From: Kiritimatiellia bacterium
GTDB taxonomy: Bacteria > Verrucomicrobiota > Kiritimatiellia > RFP12 > UBA1067
Assembly: GCA_017936245.1 (NCBI GenBank)
Contig: JAGBFY010000607.1
Location: forward strand, 1-13,224
Length of the DNA: 13,224 bases
Direction of reading: 5' to 3'
Part shown: positions 1 to 7,424 of the stretch, in pieces
How the letters are laid out: every line of letters begins with the position of its first letter
Numbering within the stretch: the first letter of the stretch is position 1
Notes under the pieces: model-generated
Told to the model about the DNA's origin: nothing
The model's input: the letters and a program-made list of their open reading frames with translations, nothing else
Database searches by the model: none
Position numbers and translations under genes: made by a program

Positions 1-388
1 GGAGGATGGCAGCGACAAGTCAGGATGGTACGCATCGCGCTTCCTTTATGATCCACATGCCTTCGGCGGCGTTTCTAATGTTGCGTTCTGCGATGCGCTG
101 AACGCAGAGGTCGGAGGACAGTTCACCGCCGGGTGCAACGTGCCTCTGCATCTTTCGTCTCTTTTTGACGACACCAAGGACATCACCGGTGATCTGCCGC
201 ATGCGGATCTCGTAAATTCCCGCGTTCTCGGCGAACCGTGGTTCAAGCACTATGAACCGGCTAAGATTGATCCCTACATCGAGGCGGTCCACAAGGTTGC
301 GGCGCAAGCTGAGGAACTGAAGGCTGTCGATCAGTACGGGGCTGACGGATATAAGGGCGGCGTCGCTCTTTCTGTCCGCAAGCTTTGA
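1..388 (+). CDS. DegT/DnrJ/EryC1/StrS-type aminotransferase, C-terminal part
   Basis: The reading frame is open from the left edge (first full codon at base 2) and ends at TGA 386-388, giving the last 128 residues of a longer protein. The order of elements fits the small C-terminal domain of PLP-dependent DegT/StrS sugar aminotransferases: a core segment ending in CNVPLHLSSLF (the usual 'plh...f' stretch), a linker rich in D and P, then NSRVLGEPWF and a final helix with IDPYIEAVHKVAAQAEEL, which matches the 'r.lsLP.h......I..V...v' ending of the family. The PLP lysine and the rest of the active site lie outside the window, so the substrate cannot be judged. In this family the usual role is transamination of a keto-sugar or an inosose in the cytoplasm. 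The next gene starts 11 nt downstream, so the two are probably co-transcribed. Family call moderately sure. Confidence 0.65.
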   Translation, partial: EDGSDKSGWYASRFLYDPHAFGGVSNVAFCDALNAEVGGQFTAGCNVPLHLSSLFDDTKDITGDLPHADLVNSRVLGEPWFKHYEPAKIDPYIEAVHKVAAQAEELKAVDQYGADGYKGGVALSVRKL

Positions 389-399
389 TTCGCGCCGTC

Positions 400-1491
400 A
401 TGCAGTCGAGGCGAGAGTTCGTGGCTCATGCCGCCTCGTTGGCGGCTTTGGGGCTTTATGCATCGGATAGGAGTGTAAACCCGTATTTGCGTACAGGACG
501 TTCGCCTTTCTCCGTTGAACTGCCCGACGATCCCACCCCTGATGAGATTGAATCGCTTAAGCGCCGCTGGAGATTCTGGATGAATCCGCCGGAGGGGTAT
601 GTGTTTAAGCGGGAATACCATCTTGTAAAGCGTTATTCCTACACGCACTACGATGCTGAACTTTATCTTCAGCGTAATGGACCGGAAGAATGGCAGTGGC
701 AGCGTGTGGTGAAGGTGTTTCCCAAAAAGATCGATAGGCCTTTGGCTGCAGTTGCAATCCCTTACTACTATGTTGAGGGTATGTTTGGACATGAATTGGA
801 TGATGAGTCCGCGGTACTTGAAAAATATGTCGAGGTTGCACAGGCTGCTCAGCTTGCGAGACGAGGCTACATGGCGATTACGTGTGATCTCAGCCACCAA
901 AACTATGTGAAGTACGATGTTCCGAAACCGCGTGACCATTGGCATCGTTTTCATGATATGGCCTACAAACTAGCCGACGACTGGCCGATGTGGAACTCCC
1001 ATTCACATCGGGTGTTCGTCGCTCGCCTCATGCTAGATCTGCTCGGAGATGATCCACGGGTCGATAAATCTCGGATCGGCATGACGGGACATTCCCTCGG
1101 CGGTCAGACCTGTTTTCATGCGGGGTGTATGGATCCACGCGTAAAAGCAATAATGGCAAGCGATTTTGCCTTCAATTTCGATCAGTCTTGCTGGGATATC
1201 CTTCATTATTTTGCAGGCAAGCTCTCGGCCATACGCGCTGACGGACTTGAAAACTACACAATGCTTACGCTTTCCGGCGGCAAGCCGTTCTGTCTGGTCG
1301 GAGGATATTACGATGATGCGCGCAGCTATTCGGACATGATAAAAGCAAAGGGCTACAAGAGCCACCCCGAGAATCTTCTTTTCATACATCATGCAGCAGG
1401 ACATAGAGCTCCACAGTGGGCGCTTGAGGCGGGTTATGCGTTTCTTGACAGGCAGTTGGGTGTTGTGCCGGAGGTCAGGCTATGCAGTTGA
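400..1491 (+). CDS. Tat-exported alpha/beta-hydrolase, probable carbohydrate esterase
   Basis: This 363-aa alpha/beta-hydrolase carries a twin-arginine signal at its extreme N-terminus (SRREFVAHAASLAALGL, residues 3-19), which predicts folded export to the periplasm. The nucleophile elbow is G-H-S-L-G-G with Ser232. The acid is likely Asp305 or Asp306 in GGYYDDARS, and the base His335 in HHAAGHRAP, followed by the usual last helix. Layout and length resemble the dienelactone-hydrolase/acetyl-xylan-esterase-like group (Abhydrolase_7 type), so removal of acyl or methyl esters from a glycan is the likely role. The exact ester is unknown. I chose ATG 400 because it places the RR motif at residues 4-5. 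An in-frame TTG at 385, overlapping the stop of the preceding gene, would add five residues. Neither start has a clear Shine-Dalgarno. The last 10 nt overlap the next gene. Confidence 0.8.
   Translation: MQSRREFVAHAASLAALGLYASDRSVNPYLRTGRSPFSVELPDDPTPDEIESLKRRWRFWMNPPEGYVFKREYHLVKRYSYTHYDAELYLQRNGPEEWQWQRVVKVFPKKIDRPLAAVAIPYYYVEGMFGHELDDESAVLEKYVEVAQAAQLARRGYMAITCDLSHQNYVKYDVPKPRDHWHRFHDMAYKLADDWPMWNSHSHRVFVARLMLDLLGDDPRVDKSRIGMTGHSLGGQTCFHAGCMDPRVKAIMASDFAFNFDQSCWDILHYFAGKLSAIRADGLENYTMLTLSGGKPFCLVGGYYDDARSYSDMIKAKGYKSHPENLLFIHHAAGHRAPQWALEAGYAFLDRQLGVVPEVRLCS
1470..1474 (+). promoter_or_regulatory. Shine-Dalgarno GGAGG inside the esterase gene
   Basis: A canonical GGAGG, 7 nt before ATG 1482 and inside the final codons of the upstream gene. 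It fixes the start of the 195-aa protein and argues for translational coupling, since ribosomes ending at 1491 lie next to it. Confidence 0.75.
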
Positions 1492-2069
1492 GCCAATCCG
1501 AACGCATTGCCCGCAAAGAGCTTTTCGCTCAAATAGAGGCTGCTTTGCTTCCTGAAGCGGCGACACGCATAAGCGCGATCGATCCGTTTGATGTTGAATC
1601 GGTTATGTTCGGCTCGAAGCCGGCGCAAAAAGCCTATGGTGTCGATGGCGATCTTAGGTTTGAACTTGGTCGATGGGATGATGGCGTGTTCGTGCCATTT
1701 GGCGCAAGGTTGCTGCATCCTTTCCGGCCGCCGGATCTTGATGTTGCCTATCCCAAGGAAACTTCCTTCCTTTGGCGGAACATGTTCAGGCATTACACCC
1801 CGATTACGCGTAGACTTGACTATTTTGAGGTGTGGGACTATTTCTCCACCAAGAGGGCTACAGATGTGGATGTGCGAGAGAAGGCTCTTGGACTACTCTC
1901 AGCGAGGATTGCAAAGAAGTATCCGGCAGGGAAAGTAAAGACCAGCTTTCGCTACATACGCTATGCTGAGCAGTATGTTGTGGTTACGGAAGTCGAGTCC
2001 CGTGAGTTTGCCGCCGCAGGAGTGGAGGAATACAAGGCCTGCTTCAGGTTGCTTAATGGGCGTAAATGA
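1482..2069 (+). CDS. Unrecognised 195-aa protein coupled to the esterase
   Basis: I do not recognise this family. The start ATG 1482 lies inside the end of the esterase gene (10-nt overlap, different frame) and is preceded by a strong GGAGG at 1470-1474 with 7-nt spacing, so the start is well supported and translation is probably coupled. The product has no signal peptide and no membrane segment. It begins with a charged helix (SERIARKELFAQIEAAL), has a central aromatic-rich stretch (RLDYFEVWDYF, about residues 110-120), and ends with alternating hydrophobic residues that look like beta strands (SFRYIRYAEQYVVVTEVESR). Mixed alpha/beta, acidic and probably cytosolic. Because it is co-translated with an exported esterase, it might be a helper or a metabolic enzyme of the same pathway, but this is inference from position alone. 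Confidence 0.7.
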   Translation: MQLSQSERIARKELFAQIEAALLPEAATRISAIDPFDVESVMFGSKPAQKAYGVDGDLRFELGRWDDGVFVPFGARLLHPFRPPDLDVAYPKETSFLWRNMFRHYTPITRRLDYFEVWDYFSTKRATDVDVREKALGLLSARIAKKYPAGKVKTSFRYIRYAEQYVVVTEVESREFAAAGVEEYKACFRLLNGRK

Positions 2070-2075
2070 TTTCAG

Positions 2076-2103
2076 TTGAAAAAAAAAATGATTTTGGTAA
2101 GAT
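2076..2103 (+). promoter_or_regulatory. Sigma70-like promoter of the solenoid-hydrolase operon
   Basis: TTGAAA (2076-2081) is separated by 16 nt from TAAGAT (2098-2103), and the -10 is preceded by TG in the extended position (2095-2096). A tract of ten A bases (2079-2088) lies in the spacer and may bend it. Transcription would begin near 2110, leaving a leader of about 37 nt that ends with GAGAAGG (2134-2140), 6 nt before ATG 2147. The element is just after the stop of the 195-aa gene, so the downstream operon can have its own promoter even if read-through occurs. Judged from consensus match only. Confidence 0.55.
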
Positions 2104-2146
2104 TGAGGGAAATTTTTCTTTAAAATCATAGAAGAGAAGGTTTCCA

Positions 2147-5100
2147 ATGTTCAAAAAATCATTTGTGGTGGTTTTGTTGGTGTGTTCCTTGATGTCGGCG
2201 GTAGAGGCTGAGGTTTTCCACTGGAAACTGGGCGAATCCACATACGGCAGTTTTGCCGCCCCCGAGAACTGGGATGTTGGGTCTGTCGGTGCGGGAAACC
2301 CGCAGAATCTTGTTCCTGGTTCCGGAGATGAGATATTTGGCGCACATTGCGCCAGCTGGAACTTCGGTGGAGGTACGCACACTATCGGAAAATGGGATTC
2401 GCTAAAGGATCTGTCCGGAAACAATAGCTGGACGTCATATACGGTAGATATCGCGAACGGTGTTTTCAATGTTTTGAGCAGATATTCACGGCGTGATGTC
2501 ATAAATGTATGGGACGGTGCTAAGCTGGTATTCCCCTCCGGATCGACATATGTCGCGTCGCTAGACGACGGCGCAGTGGAGACTATCAATGTGAAAGCAG
2601 GCGGCAGGGTTGAGTTTCTGGGCAATCTGTGGCCCTATAAACTTACGTTGAGCACTGAAAGGTACGGTACGGCAATAATAAATCCTGAATCGTTCCGCAT
2701 ACATGAGAAGTCTGCGCAGGAGAACAAGATCACGATATACGGCACAAACGTATTTCCGCGCGGATTGGTGTTTGACGGAAGCGGGCTTGCCAACAGCAAA
2801 TTGACGATGACGCTGGGATGGTCCGGGCACCTGATAGCGGCCGGGGATTTCAGCAGAAACGGCAAGTCCGGCGAATTCAATCTTTCCGTGGCAGGCGGCG
2901 GAAGCAAGATTGAAGCAATAGGCGACCTGTCGTTTTCCGGAATCGACAGTTGTCAAGTAAAGGCAAATACCGATTTTATCGTCAATGAAGGAAACACCAT
3001 CGACATATCGAATTTCTCCTTTTACGACAATCTCCTCGATGATTTGGGAAGAGAAGTCGTATGCGTAAAATCGGGAGAGGGGACAATTGCCGTCGGTTCT
3101 GATTTGCCGCCAAAGTTCAGGATTGATGCGGGCACAGTTGCGGTCAAGATGCAGCGAAACGATTTGGCCGGACTTGTGTTCCCCAACGGGAATGTCTGCA
3201 TACGTTATGATGTGACCGGGTGCCGCCTTGACGCAACTGAATATCCCGAACAGATATCGACTCTCAGTTTCGAGAGCGGAATTGACCTGTCTTCACTTTC
3301 AGCGGGAGCTATCCTTTTCTCGTCTGCGAACGACACGGTTCGCGAAGCAATGAAGGAAGAACTGCTGAAGAACATTCCCGATGGGCTTGATATTGCGGAA
3401 AGCGGCGACAGTCTTGTGCTTCAGAAAGCCGATGTCATCAAGTTCAATACCTCCGTATCGTCCGATCTGTCCGAACCGTCCGCCTGGACCGGCGGTGTGG
3501 TTCCGGACGGCGGGTCTGTCATGATTACGGGGTCCGGTAGCGCAATATGTTCATCCGGTTCGCCCACGTTCTCGGAAATAATGGTGACGGAGGGAGCCAC
3601 TCTTGTTCTTCAAGGCGGCACGGAAAGCTCTCCGTTGGTTCCTCCGCCGCTCGGCATGGCGTACAACGGCAAAATCGTCTGTGCGGCAGGTTCGTACGTG
3701 AAGCTTACAAACGAGATAGCATGTACCGCAGTGGCTTCCGCCCTGCCTGTGTTCGAGATTGCGACAAATGCGGTCCTCTATGCGGATGTGCCGGATCATG
3801 AGACGAAGGGTTTGCGGTTCAAGAACATGAAGCTGAATTATTTCGGCACCATCAAACTGCCGGATGGAGTGAACTATTCCACCCCGTGCATTACGTTCGG
3901 TACTGCGTCCGAAGGGGAGAGCGCACTTTTCGGTTTGAATATCGATGGAGGCGTGCTCGAAGTCAGGGATTCAATCACGAACTGGAAGGCCGACGGATGG
4001 TATGGCAACGCGACCATGATTCGGGTCATGTGTCCGGAGGATGGCGGCGAGGTAAGGCCCGCAGGCGATTTTGTCTGGCGCAATTTCGTCAAAACGCCGG
4101 AATCCAGGATAGAGCAGATCGATGGAAAGAACGAAACGATATTTTCTAACAGCGGTTACCAGATGGGTGTCGGCAACCCTGAGGACATCCGATTCACAAT
4201 ACACGTTTCCGGAACGCCAATGTGGCTCAACGGAACGAGCGTAATAGGCGGTGGTGCCGATATCGTATGCACTGGCGCTGGTTCGGGTCTTGTGCGTTCG
4301 GACGCGCTCGTGATCTATACTCTGACCCAGCATGTCACGGTGACAAATGCCGCCAAGATCACGCTCAAGGACGGCGCAAGGTTTTCGTATCCTTACTGCT
4401 GCGGAGGGAACAAGGGGACAGTCTTTTTCGCCCCTACCGAAAAGCAGCATGTGGCGTTGGAATTGCAAGGCGGCATATCCGAGATATATAAAACGGCATC
4501 AATCGGGGAAATGAAGGCGAAGGTGGTCATTCGGGATGGCTGCTACGATATTGGCCGTTTGATTCCGGAAACCGTCAGCAAGCCCGAAACTGGATGGGTA
4601 GGTGCGGCATACGGGAAAGTGTTCGATAGGTTTGCTTCCATTGAGCTGCATGGACTCCTGCAGGTTCGTGCGACTGATGCGTTTCCGCGTCCTGCATGGT
4701 GGAACTTCGAAGGCTATTGGGATCATGAAGTGCAGTTCACCGATATGCCTATCGTAGGAACCGGCTCCATCCTCGTGACCAATATAACAGCAAACAACTC
4801 AATGACCCTTACCATGCTGAACCGTGGCAATCAGGTTACTGGCACGATCGCCGCCGCACCAGGTACCAGATCAAGACTTCTTTTCAAGGATGATGCGAAG
4901 TGGGCCGGTACGGTTGTCGCCAACGGCTGTGTCGGGCTTGTGAACACCGATGCTGCCACAGGCAAAGAGAAGGCGGCTGTTGTGAAGTTCAAAAACATCT
5001 ACATGGACGGAGAGTTTCCGATCCGCATCTGGAACACGGATGCGGCAAGAACGAACGACTTCATCGAAATAATTGGCGCGATAACCGGTAGCGAAGGTGG

Positions 5101-5302
5101 GTTCTGCGGAGTACCTATGGATGGTCACAGCCCCAAGGCCGGTGATGTCTATCGCATCGCTACATACCCAGCTTCCGCCGTTCTGCCGGAGAGTACCGTC
5201 ACAAGATGGCGCATTGCTTCCGTTCCACATGAGTCGGATGCCTCCAAGGTCATTCTTACGCTGACATATCAGCCGATCGGTACGACAATCATCCTGCGCT
5301 GA
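2147..5302 (+). CDS. Large secreted beta-solenoid (adhesin-like) protein
   Basis: This 1051-aa protein begins with a Sec signal peptide (MFKKSFVVVLLVCSLMSAVEA, cleavage likely after residue 22). The rest is Gly/Ser/Thr/Val-rich with short alternating strands, as in right-handed beta-helix and autotransporter-associated strand proteins. Two openings of the type 'W or F ... W ... P.gg..' are visible, at residues about 25-60 (HWKLGESTYGS, ENWDVG) and about 433-465 (FNTSVSSDLSEPSAWTGG), so it is probably two solenoid modules in tandem. I see no catalytic motif, no beta-barrel translocator, no PEP-CTERM sorting tail and no clear type IX signal; it ends in ordinary strand sequence. Proteins of this build are very common in Kiritimatiellae/Lentisphaerae genomes and mostly uncharacterised. 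A hydrolase follows after 10 nt, suggesting a surface, binding or adhesion role tied to that enzyme. ATG 2147 has GAGAAGG at 6-nt spacing. Confidence 0.75.
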   Translation: MFKKSFVVVLLVCSLMSAVEAEVFHWKLGESTYGSFAAPENWDVGSVGAGNPQNLVPGSGDEIFGAHCASWNFGGGTHTIGKWDSLKDLSGNNSWTSYTVDIANGVFNVLSRYSRRDVINVWDGAKLVFPSGSTYVASLDDGAVETINVKAGGRVEFLGNLWPYKLTLSTERYGTAIINPESFRIHEKSAQENKITIYGTNVFPRGLVFDGSGLANSKLTMTLGWSGHLIAAGDFSRNGKSGEFNLSVAGGGSKIEAIGDLSFSGIDSCQVKANTDFIVNEGNTIDISNFSFYDNLLDDLGREVVCVKSGEGTIAVGSDLPPKFRIDAGTVAVKMQRNDLAGLVFPNGNVCIRYDVTGCRLDATEYPEQISTLSFESGIDLSSLSAGAILFSSANDTVREAMKEELLKNIPDGLDIAESGDSLVLQKADVIKFNTSVSSDLSEPSAWTGGVVPDGGSVMITGSGSAICSSGSPTFSEIMVTEGATLVLQGGTESSPLVPPPLGMAYNGKIVCAAGSYVKLTNEIACTAVASALPVFEIATNAVLYADVPDHETKGLRFKNMKLNYFGTIKLPDGVNYSTPCITFGTASEGESALFGLNIDGGVLEVRDSITNWKADGWYGNATMIRVMCPEDGGEVRPAGDFVWRNFVKTPESRIEQIDGKNETIFSNSGYQMGVGNPEDIRFTIHVSGTPMWLNGTSVIGGGADIVCTGAGSGLVRSDALVIYTLTQHVTVTNAAKITLKDGARFSYPYCCGGNKGTVFFAPTEKQHVALELQGGISEIYKTASIGEMKAKVVIRDGCYDIGRLIPETVSKPETGWVGAAYGKVFDRFASIELHGLLQVRATDAFPRPAWWNFEGYWDHEVQFTDMPIVGTGSILVTNITANNSMTLTMLNRGNQVTGTIAAAPGTRSRLLFKDDAKWAGTVVANGCVGLVNTDAATGKEKAAVVKFKNIYMDGEFPIRIWNTDAARTNDFIEIIGAITGSEGGFCGVPMDGHSPKAGDVYRIATYPASAVLPESTVTRWRIASVPHESDASKVILTLTYQPIGTTIILR

Positions 5303-5312
5303 GAGGTTTCGC

Positions 5313-7382
5313 ATGAAATGTGCGTTGACGGTTCTATTCGCGGCTTTTACGGTTATGTGCCATGCTGCGAAGGAAGGTAGATATTCGACGAACGTCCTTA
5401 AGACCTACGAATACGAATCGCCAGATGACAGACCGATAGTGTTTTCAGTCCGTAGCCGTGCAGAGAAAGCAGAGGCGCAGTTGTACTGTGCGTATCTTGA
5501 TGTCCATTATGCGGATGGTACGCATGATTGGAACAAGAAAGCGCGTTTCAATCCAGGTACACACGGTTGGGAGCGTGCAACGGGCGCGTTTGTCCCGAAG
5601 AAGCCGGTGTCTAAGCTTGAACTTTACGGCATTTTCCGTGATGGAATTGGGGAAGTCGAGTTTGACGGACATTCCATTGAGCGGCGTGAGGGGACGAATG
5701 ATGTCCTTGAAGTGCAGTCGATGACGGATATGCCATATTCCGATTCGGATGTTACCGTGCGCAAGGTTTTCAATGGGCGTGAAGTTAAGCTGGTGACAGA
5801 GCGCACATCGCCGTCGCGTCTGCAGGAAAGGTGTCTTTTGCCGTCCGGTGATTTTCAGGTATGGACATGTGAATCTCTTGATACTGTAACGCCTCTCACT
5901 TTTCCAAAGTCCGATGCGAAACGGACAATCTCCATCGATCTCGCAAGATGCGAAGGGGAGTCAGCCCAGGTGCTGGTCTCATCTCACTCGCCGCTTGAGA
6001 ATGTCAATCTTGAGTTGAGCGAATTGAAGAACTCGCAAGGAAAGCGCTTCAAGGGGCGACTCAAGTGGGAACGTGTCGGATATATTGCGCGCGGACATGG
6101 TTTTTACCGTCATGCGGAGGCTCCTCCAATACATGAACGCTGGTTGCCGGGACCGCTTTTGCCCGCCGCTCCGTTCAAGGTCCGTGGCGGTTCGACGCAG
6201 GGAACATGGATTACGGTGACGGCGGCAGAAGATGAAATTCCCGGCGAATACAATGGTGTCATCCGGGTTTCGTCGGATGGCTGGACGGTGCCAGTTCCGT
6301 TATCTGTTAAAGTGCGCAGTTTTTCGCTTCCAAAACGATTTGGAATGCGCACGGCATTCTGTGTAATGGATGGCTTTACTCGCAAGTACTATCCGGATGA
6401 TTTTGCATCCAGAAAGCGGGAGAGCTGGGATATGATGCTTGACCATAGGCTCAATCCAGATGATATATCGCGCACCGAACCGCCGGATGTAGATGATCTT
6501 CTTTATGCCCGCAAACGTGGCATGAATTCGTTCAACATATTGAACATAGTGCCGCCTGCAAAGCCTGGACAGATTTGGGTTCCGTATGGACGCCCAGAGG
6601 TGATATTTGCGCCGGGATTCTTCGAGTCGTTCACAAACCGTCTTGCAGCAACTGTTGAAAGGCTCCGTCGGCATGATCTACTCAAGGATGCCTACATCTA
6701 TGGTTTTGACGAGCGGGGGCCGGAATATTACGATGGAATCGACGTTTTCTGGAAAAGATGGAAAACCGCATATCCTAAGATTCCGCTTGTAACCACTTCC
6801 CGTCAGTTCAAGGATTATGCACAAGGGAATCGTTCGCGCAATGGAGTGCTTTCGTCGGACATATTCTGTCCGATAATCCAGCACTTCGATTTCAGCGTCT
6901 CGGAGGAACTCAAGAAGTTGGGTAAGGGAGTGTGGTGGTATTCGTGTTGTTTCCCGGAACCTCCGCTCCCGAACTTCGGTTCTTATGAAAATCCGCTTTG
7001 GGAAGGGCGGATGCTTGTTGGGTGGCTAACGTGGCGATACAGGCTTCAGGGCTTTCTTTTTTGGATCGTGAACCGTTGGGATAACGGTAATGCCAAGCTT
7101 GACGAAAACGAAACGTTTTTCCCGGATTGGAAGGAAAACGAGTTGACGGGGAGATGTCCTGGAGATGGAACTTTCATGTATCCCGGGCATAAAGGCATCC
7201 TGCCGTCCGTGCGGCTGTCCATGCTTCGTGATGCCGTTGAGGATTACGAATATCAGCTTCTTGAAGGCACTACGCAGACTCCGTTCAATTCACTTGTTAA
7301 TTATCCGCGCAATCCGCAGGTTCTTCTTGAGGCTCGCAGTCTAATAGCGGACCGCCTTGAAAAAGCGATCCGCAACCGCTGA
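5313..7382 (+). CDS. Secreted GH123-like / DUF4091 glycoside hydrolase
   Basis: A 689-aa protein with a Sec signal peptide (MKCALTVLFAAFTVMCHA). Residues about 30-125 form a beta-sandwich-like module with the line YLDVHYADGT (61-70) and the ending GEVEFDG (113-119). A GH123-type N-terminal beta domain follows (GESAQVLVSS from 215). The TIM-barrel region holds YIYGFDERGPEYY with an adjacent Asp466-Glu467 pair, the arrangement of the substrate-assisted catalytic dyad of GH123 beta-N-acetylgalactosaminidases. The C-terminus has the DUF4091 signature LPSVRLSMLRDAVEDYEY (630-647). Length fits the family. Likely periplasmic or surface release of beta-GalNAc or a similar sugar; DUF4091 members vary, so substrate is inference. 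The start has AGAGG 10 nt after the preceding stop, so it is co-translated with the solenoid gene. It ends one base before the convergent GH27 gene. Confidence 0.78.
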   Translation: MKCALTVLFAAFTVMCHAAKEGRYSTNVLKTYEYESPDDRPIVFSVRSRAEKAEAQLYCAYLDVHYADGTHDWNKKARFNPGTHGWERATGAFVPKKPVSKLELYGIFRDGIGEVEFDGHSIERREGTNDVLEVQSMTDMPYSDSDVTVRKVFNGREVKLVTERTSPSRLQERCLLPSGDFQVWTCESLDTVTPLTFPKSDAKRTISIDLARCEGESAQVLVSSHSPLENVNLELSELKNSQGKRFKGRLKWERVGYIARGHGFYRHAEAPPIHERWLPGPLLPAAPFKVRGGSTQGTWITVTAAEDEIPGEYNGVIRVSSDGWTVPVPLSVKVRSFSLPKRFGMRTAFCVMDGFTRKYYPDDFASRKRESWDMMLDHRLNPDDISRTEPPDVDDLLYARKRGMNSFNILNIVPPAKPGQIWVPYGRPEVIFAPGFFESFTNRLAATVERLRRHDLLKDAYIYGFDERGPEYYDGIDVFWKRWKTAYPKIPLVTTSRQFKDYAQGNRSRNGVLSSDIFCPIIQHFDFSVSEELKKLGKGVWWYSCCFPEPPLPNFGSYENPLWEGRMLVGWLTWRYRLQGFLFWIVNRWDNGNAKLDENETFFPDWKENELTGRCPGDGTFMYPGHKGILPSVRLSMLRDAVEDYEYQLLEGTTQTPFNSLVNYPRNPQVLLEARSLIADRLEKAIRNR
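7360..7380 (-). terminator. Possible intrinsic terminator of the minus-strand operon
   Basis: Read on the minus strand just past the GH27 stop, AGCGGT (7380-7375) pairs with ATCGCT (7369-7364), with one G-U pair and a 5-nt loop, and is followed by a run of U (the A tract at 7360-7363 on the plus strand). The stem is short, so termination may be weak. It lies inside the last codons of the convergent GH123-like gene. Confidence 0.35.
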
Positions 7383-7383
7383 T

Positions 7384-7424
7384 TCATTCGCAAGTGGCGC
7401 AGTCGGATAGCCGCATGCGAATGA
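7384..7424. repeat. Perfect 9-bp inverted repeat at the convergent junction
   Basis: TCATTCGCA (7384-7392) is the exact reverse complement of TGCGAATGA (7416-7424), with a 23-nt spacer. It begins on the stop codon of the GH27 gene and starts 2 nt after the stop of the GH123-like gene. Its right arm shares bases 7416-7420 with the second inverted repeat, so both hairpins cannot form at once. Confidence 0.6.

Noticed and set aside
331..954. 207-aa open frame on the minus strand opposite the esterase
   Set aside because: Antisense to a gene with an intact catalytic triad and Tat signal; its own translation shows no recognisable motif or signal.
2076..2123. Short leader peptide (TTG or ATG start, about 11-15 codons) before the solenoid gene
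   Set aside because: It overlaps the predicted -35 and -10 elements, so most of it would not be transcribed from that promoter, and it has no ribosome-binding site.
2053..2625. 190-aa minus-strand open frame over the start of the solenoid gene
   Set aside because: It overlaps a well-supported start, promoter and signal peptide on the plus strand and its Pro/Ser/Thr-rich translation is typical of antisense reading.
3971..4468. 165-aa minus-strand open frame within the solenoid gene
   Set aside because: No ribosome-binding site or motif seen; explained by the codon pattern of the plus-strand gene.
5150..5302. C-terminal sorting signal (PEP-CTERM, type IX or autotransporter barrel) on the solenoid protein
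   Set aside because: No terminal hydrophobic segment with basic tail, no barrel-like alternating aromatic end; the C-terminus is ordinary strand sequence.
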